From: Anaerolineae bacterium
GTDB taxonomy: Bacteria > Chloroflexota > Anaerolineae > Aggregatilineales > J027
NCBI GenBank assembly: GCA_008933735.1
Contig: WBUL01000004.1
Location: forward strand, 209,160 to 273,159
Direction: 5' to 3'
DNA length: 64,000 bases
Shown here piece by piece: positions 8,791-16,461 of this stretch. The position numbers and the translations under genes are program-made. Numbering within the stretch: position 1 is the first letter of the stretch; each line of letters begins with the position of its first letter. The notes beneath the pieces are model-generated. The model made no database searches. It was not told the DNA's origin and saw nothing but the letters and a program-made list of their open reading frames with translations.

Positions 8791-9573
8791 ATGCAGCTTC
8801 TGGCAGGCGCAGAACCGATTTTTTATCGTGGCAGCGAGACCGGATGTCTTTGTCTGCACGGATTCATGGCCGCACCGACCCAAATGCGCTGGATGGGGCA
8901 GCATCTCGCGGCCCAGGGCTATACGGTCTACTGTCCCCGTCTTGCCGGACATGGTATTGATCCGCGCCTTATTTCTCACCTGCGGTGGGAGGATTATTAC
9001 GCCAGTGTGTTAGATGGGTATCACCTGCTGCGCCAGCAGTGTGAGCATATTTTTGTGTTTGGTCTGTCGATGGGCGGTACCCTTGCCCTGCTGCTGGCGT
9101 CTCAGATGGAGGTTACCGCAATTGGTGTAATGGCTTCTCCAGTTCAGTTTGATAGCCGCCTCATGCCACACGCGAACTGGGTTCGTTTTTTTAAGCCATA
9201 TAATTTCTACCCGACCCCGCTCGAATTAAACGAAAAAATCAAGGCAGAACAGGCCCAGCGCGGTGAACCGATCATCGGCCAGGTGCGCTATGAACTGTGG
9301 TCAGTGGCAGCCATCAATCAGCTCTATAAGCTGGTACAGACCACCTATACCAAACTGCCCGCAGTAAACGTGCCACTGCTGCTGATTTATTCCGAAAAAG
9401 ACGACGTTGTTTCTCATGACAACTGTGAACTGATTGCCAATCGGGTCGGAAGTCAGCATGTTGAAAAGCATTACCTCAAAAAGAGCGGTCATATACTGAC
9501 CCAGGATGACGAACGCCAGACAGTCCTTCAACTGGCGGCGGAATTTGTCCACTCAGTATGCGCCAACCTGTAA
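8791..9573 (+). CDS. Alpha/beta hydrolase, Est30-like carboxylesterase/monoacylglycerol lipase
   Basis: A 260-residue alpha/beta hydrolase. Oxyanion region LHGFMA near 22, nucleophile elbow GLSMGG with Ser93, acid in YSEKDD (Asp204/205) and His234 in SGHIL give a full catalytic triad in the order and spacing of the thermostable esterase Est30 family. It should hydrolyse short- to medium-chain carboxyl esters or monoacylglycerols in the cytoplasm. No signal peptide. It starts on the base after the response regulator stop codon. Confidence 0.87.
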   Translation: MQLLAGAEPIFYRGSETGCLCLHGFMAAPTQMRWMGQHLAAQGYTVYCPRLAGHGIDPRLISHLRWEDYYASVLDGYHLLRQQCEHIFVFGLSMGGTLALLLASQMEVTAIGVMASPVQFDSRLMPHANWVRFFKPYNFYPTPLELNEKIKAEQAQRGEPIIGQVRYELWSVAAINQLYKLVQTTYTKLPAVNVPLLLIYSEKDDVVSHDNCELIANRVGSQHVEKHYLKKSGHILTQDDERQTVLQLAAEFVHSVCANL

Positions 9574-9645
9574 CTCGTAAGCTTTCCCGCTTTTGAACAA
9601 ACCACCGTTCCTTTGCGTATTTAGAAGCGTAAAGGAGGACAAACA

Positions 9646-10236
9646 GTGTTAGATGCCCAACTCATTGAAGTGGCAAAAGCAGCTCAAAAGGGCGATGTCG
9701 ATGCCTTTGAGACCTTGCAGCTTCATTTTGAAGGGCAGATTAAACGGTTTGTCCGGCGGCTTATCGGAATCAGCGATCTGGTCGATGATATTGTGCAGGA
9801 TGTGTTTATTTCACTGTATTTTAACCTGCACCGCATCAACCCGATTGAGCAAATCCGTGCCTATTTATTCCGTATTGCACGGAATCGCTGTTTCGATGAG
9901 CTGCGGCGCAGTCGCCCTACCGTTTCACTCGATGATGAACCTGTTCATCTATGGGTCTCGTATACCAGCAGCGGCAATCATTATGAATCTCAACCGGAAG
10001 AGGTCGCACACTGGCTGCTGCTGCACCTGGAAGTACAAGAAGCGATGGACAAACTACCTGAACTTCAGCGAGAAGCGCTCATCATGTATTCGGAAGGGGG
10101 CCTGTCTTATGCCGAAATTGCGGATGCCATGGTATGTAGTATTGGTACGGTGAAGTCCCGCCTGTACCATGCCAAGCAAAATCTACGCAACCTGCTGAGC
10201 CCGGATACACTGGAAATGCTGGAACGAGATTTATAG
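9646..10236 (+). CDS. ECF-type RNA polymerase sigma factor
   Basis: A 196-residue sigma-70 family protein with only regions 2 and 4. Region 2 includes DLVDDIVQDVFISLY and IRAYLFRIARNRCFDELRR, region 4 includes LPELQREALIMYSEGGLSYAEIADAM and the recognition helix CSIGTVKSRLYHAKQNLRNLL. It starts with GTG behind a perfect AAAGGAGG ribosome site seven bases upstream. Two short genes follow within 15 bases. Neither has the membrane helix or zinc motif of a usual anti-sigma factor, so regulation is unclear. The promoter set it controls cannot be read here. Confidence 0.92.
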   Translation: MLDAQLIEVAKAAQKGDVDAFETLQLHFEGQIKRFVRRLIGISDLVDDIVQDVFISLYFNLHRINPIEQIRAYLFRIARNRCFDELRRSRPTVSLDDEPVHLWVSYTSSGNHYESQPEEVAHWLLLHLEVQEAMDKLPELQREALIMYSEGGLSYAEIADAMVCSIGTVKSRLYHAKQNLRNLLSPDTLEMLERDL

Positions 10237-10250
10237 GGGAGAAGACAAGT

Positions 10251-10472
10251 ATGTTTGGTCATGATTTTGAAAGAGAATTTGAGTTCAGGGAACAACAGCG
10301 TCAGGAATGGATCCGGCATATTGAAGTTCTGCGCCAGTTGTATACCGAACAACCACCGCAAAAATCATTGGTGGACAAAGTATTAGACAAAGTTGGGGAC
10401 TGGTTGATTACCAGTGGTACCTATCTGAAAGAACGTCAGCAAGGAGAACAATATGGACGAGCAGACCTTTAA
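10251..10472 (+). CDS. Small hypothetical protein, 73 aa, in sigma-factor operon
   Basis: A highly charged helical protein (FEREFEFREQQRQEWIRHIEVLRQL) with no membrane segment, signal or cysteine motif. It has a GGGGAGAAG ribosome site before its ATG, is only 14 bases after the sigma gene, and overlaps the next gene by 20 bases. The packing supports it being a real gene. Given its place directly after an ECF sigma factor, it might bind the sigma factor or its partner, but that is only position-based inference. Confidence 0.65.
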   Translation: MFGHDFEREFEFREQQRQEWIRHIEVLRQLYTEQPPQKSLVDKVLDKVGDWLITSGTYLKERQQGEQYGRADL

Positions 10473-10998
10473 CGAACTCAATAAATTGGTACTGGCAATT
10501 CGTGCGCTGTCAAAATCAGTAGACCGCGCCTTAATGACCGGTACCTACGAAGGCACAGGCAACATGATGGTCAAGAACTATCGGAGTTTGCAGGCCAGGG
10601 CCGCCCAACTGCTGCCGGATGACTATTTTGTGACCGATACCCTGGTGTTGGAAATTGAACCGGACAGCAGTGAAAAAGAAACGGTTGCTCAGGTACAGCT
10701 TGCAGTGCAGCAGTTAAGTGCGTATCTGGAAGGGCAGCTTCGGGGTTATCGTGGCAATTTCGGCACCATGGGAGATGATTTTCGTTCGCTGGGGCGCGAT
10801 TTGCAGGATCAAATCATCAATGTGACCAAATACGCACTGCGGCGGGCATTGACCAACATTGACATCGGTGTGAATGAGGATTTTGATACTGATTTTGACA
10901 CTGATTTTGGCGAAAAACCCAAAGGTGGCAAAAAACGTATCAAAATCCAGATTGAAAAACGCGACAAAGACTCTGAGGACGAATCTGACATTTTGTAA
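10453..10998 (+). CDS. Hypothetical protein with acidic/basic C-terminal tail, 181 aa
   Basis: Not recognised. The first 140 residues look mostly alpha-helical and soluble. The tail has a short acidic repeat (FDTDFDTDFG) followed by a lysine-rich stretch and a final acidic run ending SEDESDIL. An AAGGAG ribosome site seven bases before the ATG, inside the upstream gene, supports the start. It is the third gene of the sigma-factor operon and is followed by a good terminator. Low-complexity charged tails of this kind often mediate nucleic-acid or protein contacts, which is as far as the sequence goes. Confidence 0.7.
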   Translation: MDEQTFNELNKLVLAIRALSKSVDRALMTGTYEGTGNMMVKNYRSLQARAAQLLPDDYFVTDTLVLEIEPDSSEKETVAQVQLAVQQLSAYLEGQLRGYRGNFGTMGDDFRSLGRDLQDQIINVTKYALRRALTNIDIGVNEDFDTDFDTDFGEKPKGGKKRIKIQIEKRDKDSEDESDIL

Positions 10999-11002
10999 AG
11001 AC

Positions 11003-11024
11003 TGGACGGGTTGCTGCCCGTCCA
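11003..11024 (+). terminator. Intrinsic terminator of sigma-factor operon
   Basis: TGGACGGG and CCCGTCCA form an 8-bp GC-rich stem with loop TTGCTG, starting four bases after the stop codon and followed by a pyrimidine-rich stretch (ACTTTCTCAATCTTTC). Confidence 0.7.
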
Positions 11025-11082
11025 ACTTTCTCAATCTTTCAAAAATTGGTTACACTGGTAGCCGACTTTTGAAAGAATCGCT

Positions 11083-13485
11083 ATGCGTATCACAATTCCT
11101 GCTCATTATCGTCTGTCTCAAACCACGCCTTTTGTCCAGCTAACCGGACAGAACCAGGAAAATTTCGTGATTCAGGCCCTGGAACACGACCTGATTCGGG
11201 TACAGCACTGGCCGGACGGCACACCACGTCTTGACCGTACCTGGATGGTCGCTGGCAAAGAAGGGGATGTGCCGCGAGAAGGCCGGCAGCGTGAGGATTT
11301 ATCTCCCTTTTCCCTGCCCGAATACCAGCTAAGATCAGAAGAAAACAGCCTTGAACTCGCCACAAAAAGTCTAAGACTGGTCGCCACTCTCGAAAACATG
11401 GCGCTTAGCTGGCAGACGGCTGATGGGCGCGAATTTGCGGCTGATCTGCTGACTCGTTCCTACCCTTATGATAAAGCTGGGCGGGCAGTATTTCATTATA
11501 TGCAGCAGCGGGTTGATGAATATTATTATGGATTTGGGGAGCGTTCAGGTGCGCTGGTCAAAAATGGGCGGCGAATGCGAATGGTCAATGTGGATGCGAT
11601 GGCCTATAACGCAGCAGCCAGCGACCCCCTTTATAAACATTACCCGTTTTACATCACGTATATTCCCGGACTCGAAATTGCTTATGGCTTGTTTTACGAC
11701 AATTTTTCCACTGTCACCTTTGACATGGGCAGTGAAATTGATGCTTTCCATGGATACTATCGGTACTATCAGGCGGAAGATGGAGATATTGACTATTACC
11801 TGATTTATGGCCCATCTATTCCTGAGGTGGTACAGAAATTCATCCGGTTGACAGGACAAACGCATCTGCCGCCGCGCTGGTCGCTGGGTTACCTGGCTTC
11901 GACGATGAGTTATACTGAAGCAGCGGATGCCCAGCAGCAGCTTGAAAACTTTATTACCCTTTGCGATCAGCATGATATTCCCTGTGATATGTTTCACATG
12001 TCGTCCGGCTACACAACAGATGAGCGCGGGACTCGCTATGTCTTCACCTGGAACAGGGATAAATTCCCTAACCCGCAGCAAATGTCAGAAAAATTTCATC
12101 AGGCGGGCATTCATCTGACCGCGAATGTAAAGCCTTATTTTCTGCAATCGCATCCGCTTTACAATGAACTTAAAAAAAGAAAAGGGTTCATCCAGGCTGC
12201 CGAGGCGGATGAACCAGAGATCGGGCGCTTCTGGAGCGGCGGTGCGTTTGAAAGCGGGCTAGGGGGATATGTTGATTTTACTAATCCAGCAGCTTATGAA
12301 TGGTGGCAGCAGCAGTTAAAGCAGCAACTGCTGGAATACGGAATCGACGGCATCTGGAATGATAACAACGAATTTCAAATCTGGGATGATGCGGCTCGCT
12401 GCAATGGCTTCGGGAAAGAGATGCCGATGGGGGTAAGCCGCCCCATCCTTACCCTCTTAATGGTCAAAGCTGCCTATGAAATTCAGAAGTCTCATGCACC
12501 CGACGTGCGACCGTTTGTTCTCTCACGAGCGGGATGTCCGGGTATTCAGCGTTACGCTCAGAGCTGGTCAGGCGATAACCACACCAGTTGGGAGACCCTG
12601 CGTTATAACATCCCTATGGGATTAGGCATGAGTCTATCGGGATTTTTTAACACCGGGCATGATGTGGGGGGGTTCGCCGGGCCCAAACCCTCACCGGAAT
12701 TATTCGTTCGCTGGCTGCAAAACGGCATTTTCCACCCGCGTTTTACGATTCACTCCTGGAATGAGGATCGCAGTGTGAATGAGCCCTGGATGTACCCGGA
12801 AATGCTGCCGTTGGTGCGCGAAATTATGCAGTTCCGCTACCGCCTGATCCCGTATCTTTACACCCTTATTTTTGAAGCGGTGCGGCAAGGCATCCCCGTG
12901 ATTCGCCCGATGGTTTACGCTTTCCCCGATGACCCGCACTGCTGGACCGAATCGTTCGATTTTATGCTCGGCGACCATTTGCTGGTAGCGTCTGTGTTGG
13001 AAGCAGGGGCACGCACGCGGGATGTCTATCTGCCAGGAGGCGGGGAATGGTGCGACTTTCATACTGGAAAGTGGTACCAGGGCGGAAATACGATTACGGT
13101 AGATGCCCCGCTGGACCGAATCCCGTTGTTTGTTCCTTCCGGCGGTATGATTCCGTTGGGCAAAGTTATGCGCCATGTAGGGGAACAGCCGGACGATTAC
13201 CGTGAAGTGCTGCTTTTCCCCCGTACAGGACAGGGTCATTTGACCTTAATTGAAGATGACGGAATCAGCGTCAATGCAGCATTTACCGAGATCCACATGA
13301 CCGTTTTGGGCGGGGAGCATGATATTACGCTGGATATGCGGGTCAGCGGCAGTTATTCCCTGCCTTATAAAAATCTCGTTTTTATTTTGCCACCCGGAGA
13401 AAAGCGCCCACTGAAAAGCCAGCACGTGCTGTCCGCCGACATTGATTCTCTCGGACGGCAGGTCGTTTTGTGCAAGCTGCCTTAA
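11083..13485 (+). CDS. GH31-family alpha-glycosidase
   Basis: An 800-residue GH31 enzyme with the family order: N-terminal beta-sandwich (to about 260), a (beta/alpha)8 barrel from LPPRWSLGYLASTMSY, and C-terminal sandwich domains. The nucleophile region is GIDGIWNDNNEFQIWDD, where the aspartate of the usual W.DMNE is kept but Met is replaced by Asn. The acid/base aspartate is in SWSGDNHTSWETL. It has no signal peptide, so it acts on imported oligosaccharides or glycosides. The SSGYTTDERGTRYVFTWN loop is that of ordinary GH31 alpha-glucosidases rather than YihQ-type sulfoquinovosidases. It stands alone between a terminator and the regulatory region of the sugar operon and may share its regulation. 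Confidence 0.88.
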   Translation: MRITIPAHYRLSQTTPFVQLTGQNQENFVIQALEHDLIRVQHWPDGTPRLDRTWMVAGKEGDVPREGRQREDLSPFSLPEYQLRSEENSLELATKSLRLVATLENMALSWQTADGREFAADLLTRSYPYDKAGRAVFHYMQQRVDEYYYGFGERSGALVKNGRRMRMVNVDAMAYNAAASDPLYKHYPFYITYIPGLEIAYGLFYDNFSTVTFDMGSEIDAFHGYYRYYQAEDGDIDYYLIYGPSIPEVVQKFIRLTGQTHLPPRWSLGYLASTMSYTEAADAQQQLENFITLCDQHDIPCDMFHMSSGYTTDERGTRYVFTWNRDKFPNPQQMSEKFHQAGIHLTANVKPYFLQSHPLYNELKKRKGFIQAAEADEPEIGRFWSGGAFESGLGGYVDFTNPAAYEWWQQQLKQQLLEYGIDGIWNDNNEFQIWDDAARCNGFGKEMPMGVSRPILTLLMVKAAYEIQKSHAPDVRPFVLSRAGCPGIQRYAQSWSGDNHTSWETLRYNIPMGLGMSLSGFFNTGHDVGGFAGPKPSPELFVRWLQNGIFHPRFTIHSWNEDRSVNEPWMYPEMLPLVREIMQFRYRLIPYLYTLIFEAVRQGIPVIRPMVYAFPDDPHCWTESFDFMLGDHLLVASVLEAGARTRDVYLPGGGEWCDFHTGKWYQGGNTITVDAPLDRIPLFVPSGGMIPLGKVMRHVGEQPDDYREVLLFPRTGQGHLTLIEDDGISVNAAFTEIHMTVLGGEHDITLDMRVSGSYSLPYKNLVFILPPGEKRPLKSQHVLSADIDSLGRQVVLCKLP

Positions 13486-13510
13486 AATGTCCCCGTTTTT
13501 TTGGAATTTC

Positions 13511-13538
13511 TTGACAGGCAGCATCGGCGCGTTATAAT
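13511..13538 (+). promoter_or_regulatory. Near-consensus sigma-70 promoter
   Basis: A perfect -35 TTGACA (13511-13516) and perfect -10 TATAAT (13533-13538) separated by 16 bases. Predicted start is near 13545. It precedes a terminator hairpin and a palindromic operator, upstream of the sugar operon. Confidence 0.8.
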
Positions 13539-13591
13539 CTCCTCAAATTCTTATTCAAAAATAATTTGAATTATTATTACTAAAAATATGT

Positions 13592-13616
13592 GCAGCCCGA
13601 AATTGGGCTGCTTTTT
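13592..13616 (+). terminator. Intrinsic terminator between promoter and first gene of the sugar operon
   Basis: GCAGCCC and GGGCTGC form a 7-bp stem with a six-base loop, followed by TTTTT. It lies about 50 bases after the predicted start from the 13511-13538 promoter, so it either ends a short RNA of about 70 nt, attenuates the operon, or catches read-through from the GH31 gene. Confidence 0.75.
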
Positions 13617-13650
13617 GAAACAATCAGATAGGCGATGATTTTTGTGCCGT

Positions 13651-13672
13651 TTTAGTTAAGCGCTTAACTAAA
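13651..13672 (+). promoter_or_regulatory. Perfect 22-bp palindrome, LacI-family-type operator
   Basis: Half-site TTTAGTTAAGC is followed directly by its exact reverse complement. The central CG step and even symmetry are those of LacI/GalR-family operators. It ends ten bases before the first ATG of the operon, where bound repressor would block initiation or elongation. No LacI-type gene lies in the window, so the regulator must be elsewhere. Confidence 0.75.
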
Positions 13673-13682
13673 GGGTTTCCTG

Positions 13683-15026
13683 ATGAGCAAAATGACAATC
13701 GGTTTTGTTCCCATTGCGCGACCGACTTTCGATGTTGAATTTGCTCAGAATATGACCAACCGGGCGCGGGCACGTCTGGCAGAAGCAGGCTTTGAACTCA
13801 TTGAGACCGATGGGTTAGTGATGAGCCTGGAAGATGCTCAGGCTGCTGCCGCCGGCATAAGCGCCGAATCCCCTGACCTGCTCCTCGTTTTTCATGCCAG
13901 TTTTGCCGACAGCACCATGATGATGTGCCTCGCCGAATGGGTTGACTGCCCCTTGCTGATGTGGGCAGTTCCAGAAGAGCGCACTGGCGCCAGACTCCGT
14001 TTGAATTCATTGTGTGGGCTGAATCTGGCAGCGCACGCTTTAACTCGCAAAGGCTATCTTTATGATTACATTTATGCCCTGCCTGAAAGCGATGAAGCGA
14101 TAGAAAAAATCAAGACAGTGGCGCTGGCAGCCTCTGCCGGTAAGAAACTTCAGGGAACACAGATCGGACGGCTTGGCGAAAATCCCACTGGTTTTGAAAC
14201 ATGCATCCCGAACTATGACCTGCTGAAAAATCGCCTGGGTGTGACGGTTGTCCAGTATGATTTAATGACTTTTATTGATCAGGTCGAGCAGCACCGCAGT
14301 TCCCCCGGTTCGTTTGTGGAAGTTGCTCATAAACTCGAAGCCCAGCTTGAAAATTATTCTGAACTTGACCAAACAGCAACCCATGGTACCTTAGCAACCT
14401 TCGTCACACTACGGGAGTTAGCCGCAAAAGACAAACTGAGCGGATTTGCGGTGCGCTGCTGGCCGGAATTTTTCACCGAAATGGGCTGTGCGGCCTGCGG
14501 CGCGATGTCGCTTATGAATCAGGATCAGATTCCCTGTGGCTGCGAAGCCGATGTCAACGGCACAATCACCCATCTGATTTTGCAGTGGGTGAGCGGAGAA
14601 CCCGCCTTTAACAGCGACATTGTGGATTTTGACCTGGGAGAAAATACAGCGGTTTTATGGCACTGCGGGCAGGCGCCATTGTCGATGGCGGATCCCGCGC
14701 GTCCTGTGCGCGGGACGATTCACTCCAACCGCAAGCTGCCGCTACTGATGGAATTCACACTGAAACCAGGGCGTGTGACCTTAGCGCGTTTGAGCGAAAC
14801 GGCTGGTGATTTTCGCCTGGTGATAGGTTCAGGGGAAATTATCACCGCGCCACCCAGTTTTTCCGGGACTTCAGGTGTAATTCGATTTGACCGCCCGGCA
14901 AAGGACGTGCTAGATATTCTGATAAGAGAAGGTTTGGAGCATCACGTCGCGCTGGCCTATGGGAATCATGTTTCTGTCTTAGAAACGCTTGCCCGCCAGC
15001 TTGATTTGCCCATTTTGTACTTGTAA
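13683..15026 (+). CDS. L-fucose isomerase-family sugar isomerase (candidate sulfoquinovose isomerase)
   Basis: A 447-residue protein of the fucose/arabinose isomerase superfamily, shorter than FucI (about 590). The C-terminal half carries the family's metal and substrate residues: CWPEF near 259, CGCEADVNG near 285 (Glu288, Asp290) and LWHCGQAP with His327. Such enzymes interconvert aldoses and ketoses with a divalent metal. It is the first gene behind the palindromic operator. Isomerases of this superfamily act on sulfoquinovose in transaldolase-type sulfoglycolysis, and the downstream genes (transaldolase, GH4-like glycosidase, SuyAB-like pair) fit that. A deoxyhexose or uronate substrate is the alternative. 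Fold assignment is strong, substrate is inference. Confidence 0.8.
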   Translation: MSKMTIGFVPIARPTFDVEFAQNMTNRARARLAEAGFELIETDGLVMSLEDAQAAAAGISAESPDLLLVFHASFADSTMMMCLAEWVDCPLLMWAVPEERTGARLRLNSLCGLNLAAHALTRKGYLYDYIYALPESDEAIEKIKTVALAASAGKKLQGTQIGRLGENPTGFETCIPNYDLLKNRLGVTVVQYDLMTFIDQVEQHRSSPGSFVEVAHKLEAQLENYSELDQTATHGTLATFVTLRELAAKDKLSGFAVRCWPEFFTEMGCAACGAMSLMNQDQIPCGCEADVNGTITHLILQWVSGEPAFNSDIVDFDLGENTAVLWHCGQAPLSMADPARPVRGTIHSNRKLPLLMEFTLKPGRVTLARLSETAGDFRLVIGSGEIITAPPSFSGTSGVIRFDRPAKDVLDILIREGLEHHVALAYGNHVSVLETLARQLDLPILYL

Positions 15027-15092
15027 GGAGGAATCTACAGAAAAACGCATATTTAGATCTCTAATCTGAAACTATTAAGGAGAGTCTTTACC

Positions 15093-16394
15093 ATGAAAAT
15101 TCGCACGTTGATTGTTGTTACTTTGCTTCTGGTTCTGGCGCTGTCCGCAATGGGGCCAGCGCGTGCCCAGGATGTTGAACTCCGTATCCTCTGGTACAAC
15201 GACGGGATTGAAGGCCAGATCATGCGCGATATGCTGGATCGTTACCAGGAAGCCAATCCCGGTGTGTCGGTTGTGCTGGATGAAGTTGCATTTGCGGACA
15301 TCCACAACATTTTGCAGACTGCCGTCGAAGGCGGTGACGCTCCTGATATTGCTCGCATCACCCAGATTCCGCGCTTCCGTGACTACTATCTGGATATTAC
15401 TCCTTATGTGGCTGACCCGGCATATTGGGAAAACAGCTTCTCACCCTTTGCCCAGGCTTCGATGCGGAAAGGACCAGATGACACCGGGATTTACGGACTG
15501 CTGAATCAATTCACGGTTTCGGCACCCTATATCAACGTGACCCTGTTTGAACAGGCTGGCGTTGAACCTCTGGGCGAAGGCGCGACCTGGGAAGAATGGG
15601 TTGCAGCGGCAGAAGAAGTGCAAAGCGTGACGGGCGTCCCCTATGCGGTCGCAATTGACCGTTCCGCCCATCGGCTGGCTGGCCCGATGATTTCGATGGG
15701 TGCGGTTTTCTTCAATGAAGATGGCAGCATGACCATTGACAACGAAGGTTTCCGGGCAGCGGTTAACATGCTCATTGACTGGCATGAACGCGGCATCACC
15801 CCACCCGATGTGTGGGTGGGTTCGGGTGACCAGTATGTAGCCGCCCGTGATTATTTCGTCAACGGGGAACTGGTCATGTATATGGCGGGAAGCTGGCTGA
15901 TAAACGGCCTGGTTAACGACATCGGCGATACCTTTGATTGGGCAGCCGTGCCAAATCCGACGGGACCCGGCGGCAGTACCGGAATGCCTGGTGGTGCGGG
16001 TATGGTCGCATTAGCTGGCACAGACCATCCCGAAGAAGTCGGCAAACTGATGGACTGGCTGGCGCAGCCGGAACAGATGACTGAATGGTTTGCCCGCACG
16101 CTCTTCCTGCCGAGTCACCTGGCCCTGGTCGAGTCCGGTGTTGAATGGACGGGGAACGATCCTGCCAATCCGCCTGACCCGAAAGCTGTGGCGGCGCTGG
16201 ATGTGTTTACCACAGAAATTGGAAAGCTGGCAGAAGAAGCCTACCGCTTGCAGTACAGCCCGTTGATCGATGCTTTTAATATCAATGCGCGTGACCGCAT
16301 AGGGCAGGTGCTCGCGGGTGAACTCACCCTGGACGAAGCTATTGCGCGTATCCAGGAAGCTGTGGATGAAGCCTTTGCTGCGTTGCAGCAGTAG
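15093..16394 (+). CDS. ABC transporter sugar-binding protein
   Basis: A 433-residue family 1 (MalE-like) solute-binding protein. A signal peptide with a basic start (MKIRT), an LLLVLAL core and an ARAQ cleavage site occupies about the first 25 residues; there is no lipobox cysteine. The mature part has the usual features of carbohydrate binders: PDIARITQIPRFRDY, TWEEWVAAAEEVQ, a GELVMYMAGSWLING strand and GGAGMVAL. An AAGGAGAG ribosome site precedes the ATG. The gene is separated from the permease genes by an intrinsic terminator, which would give more binding protein than membrane protein. Substrate inferred from the operon: a sulfoquinovosyl glycoside. Confidence 0.9.
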   Translation: MKIRTLIVVTLLLVLALSAMGPARAQDVELRILWYNDGIEGQIMRDMLDRYQEANPGVSVVLDEVAFADIHNILQTAVEGGDAPDIARITQIPRFRDYYLDITPYVADPAYWENSFSPFAQASMRKGPDDTGIYGLLNQFTVSAPYINVTLFEQAGVEPLGEGATWEEWVAAAEEVQSVTGVPYAVAIDRSAHRLAGPMISMGAVFFNEDGSMTIDNEGFRAAVNMLIDWHERGITPPDVWVGSGDQYVAARDYFVNGELVMYMAGSWLINGLVNDIGDTFDWAAVPNPTGPGGSTGMPGGAGMVALAGTDHPEEVGKLMDWLAQPEQMTEWFARTLFLPSHLALVESGVEWTGNDPANPPDPKAVAALDVFTTEIGKLAEEAYRLQYSPLIDAFNINARDRIGQVLAGELTLDEAIARIQEAVDEAFAALQQ

Positions 16395-16414
16395 TTTATA
16401 CAGTAGTTAATTCT

Positions 16415-16446
16415 AAAACAGGCTGTGCCTACAGCCTGTTTTTTTT
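16415..16446 (+). terminator. Intrinsic terminator between binding-protein and permease genes
   Basis: AAAACAGGCTGT pairs with ACAGCCTGTTTT in a 12-bp stem with loop GCCT, running into eight T residues. Partial read-through here would set the ratio of binding protein to permease. Confidence 0.85.
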
Positions 16447-16461
16447 AAAGGGGTTTTTTAG

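Noticed and set aside
11083..13485. GH31 enzyme as a YihQ-type sulfoquinovosidase
   Set aside because: The loop SSGYTTDERGTRYVFTWN is that of ordinary GH31 enzymes, and the sulfonate-binding residues of YihQ could not be matched; only one arginine aligns.
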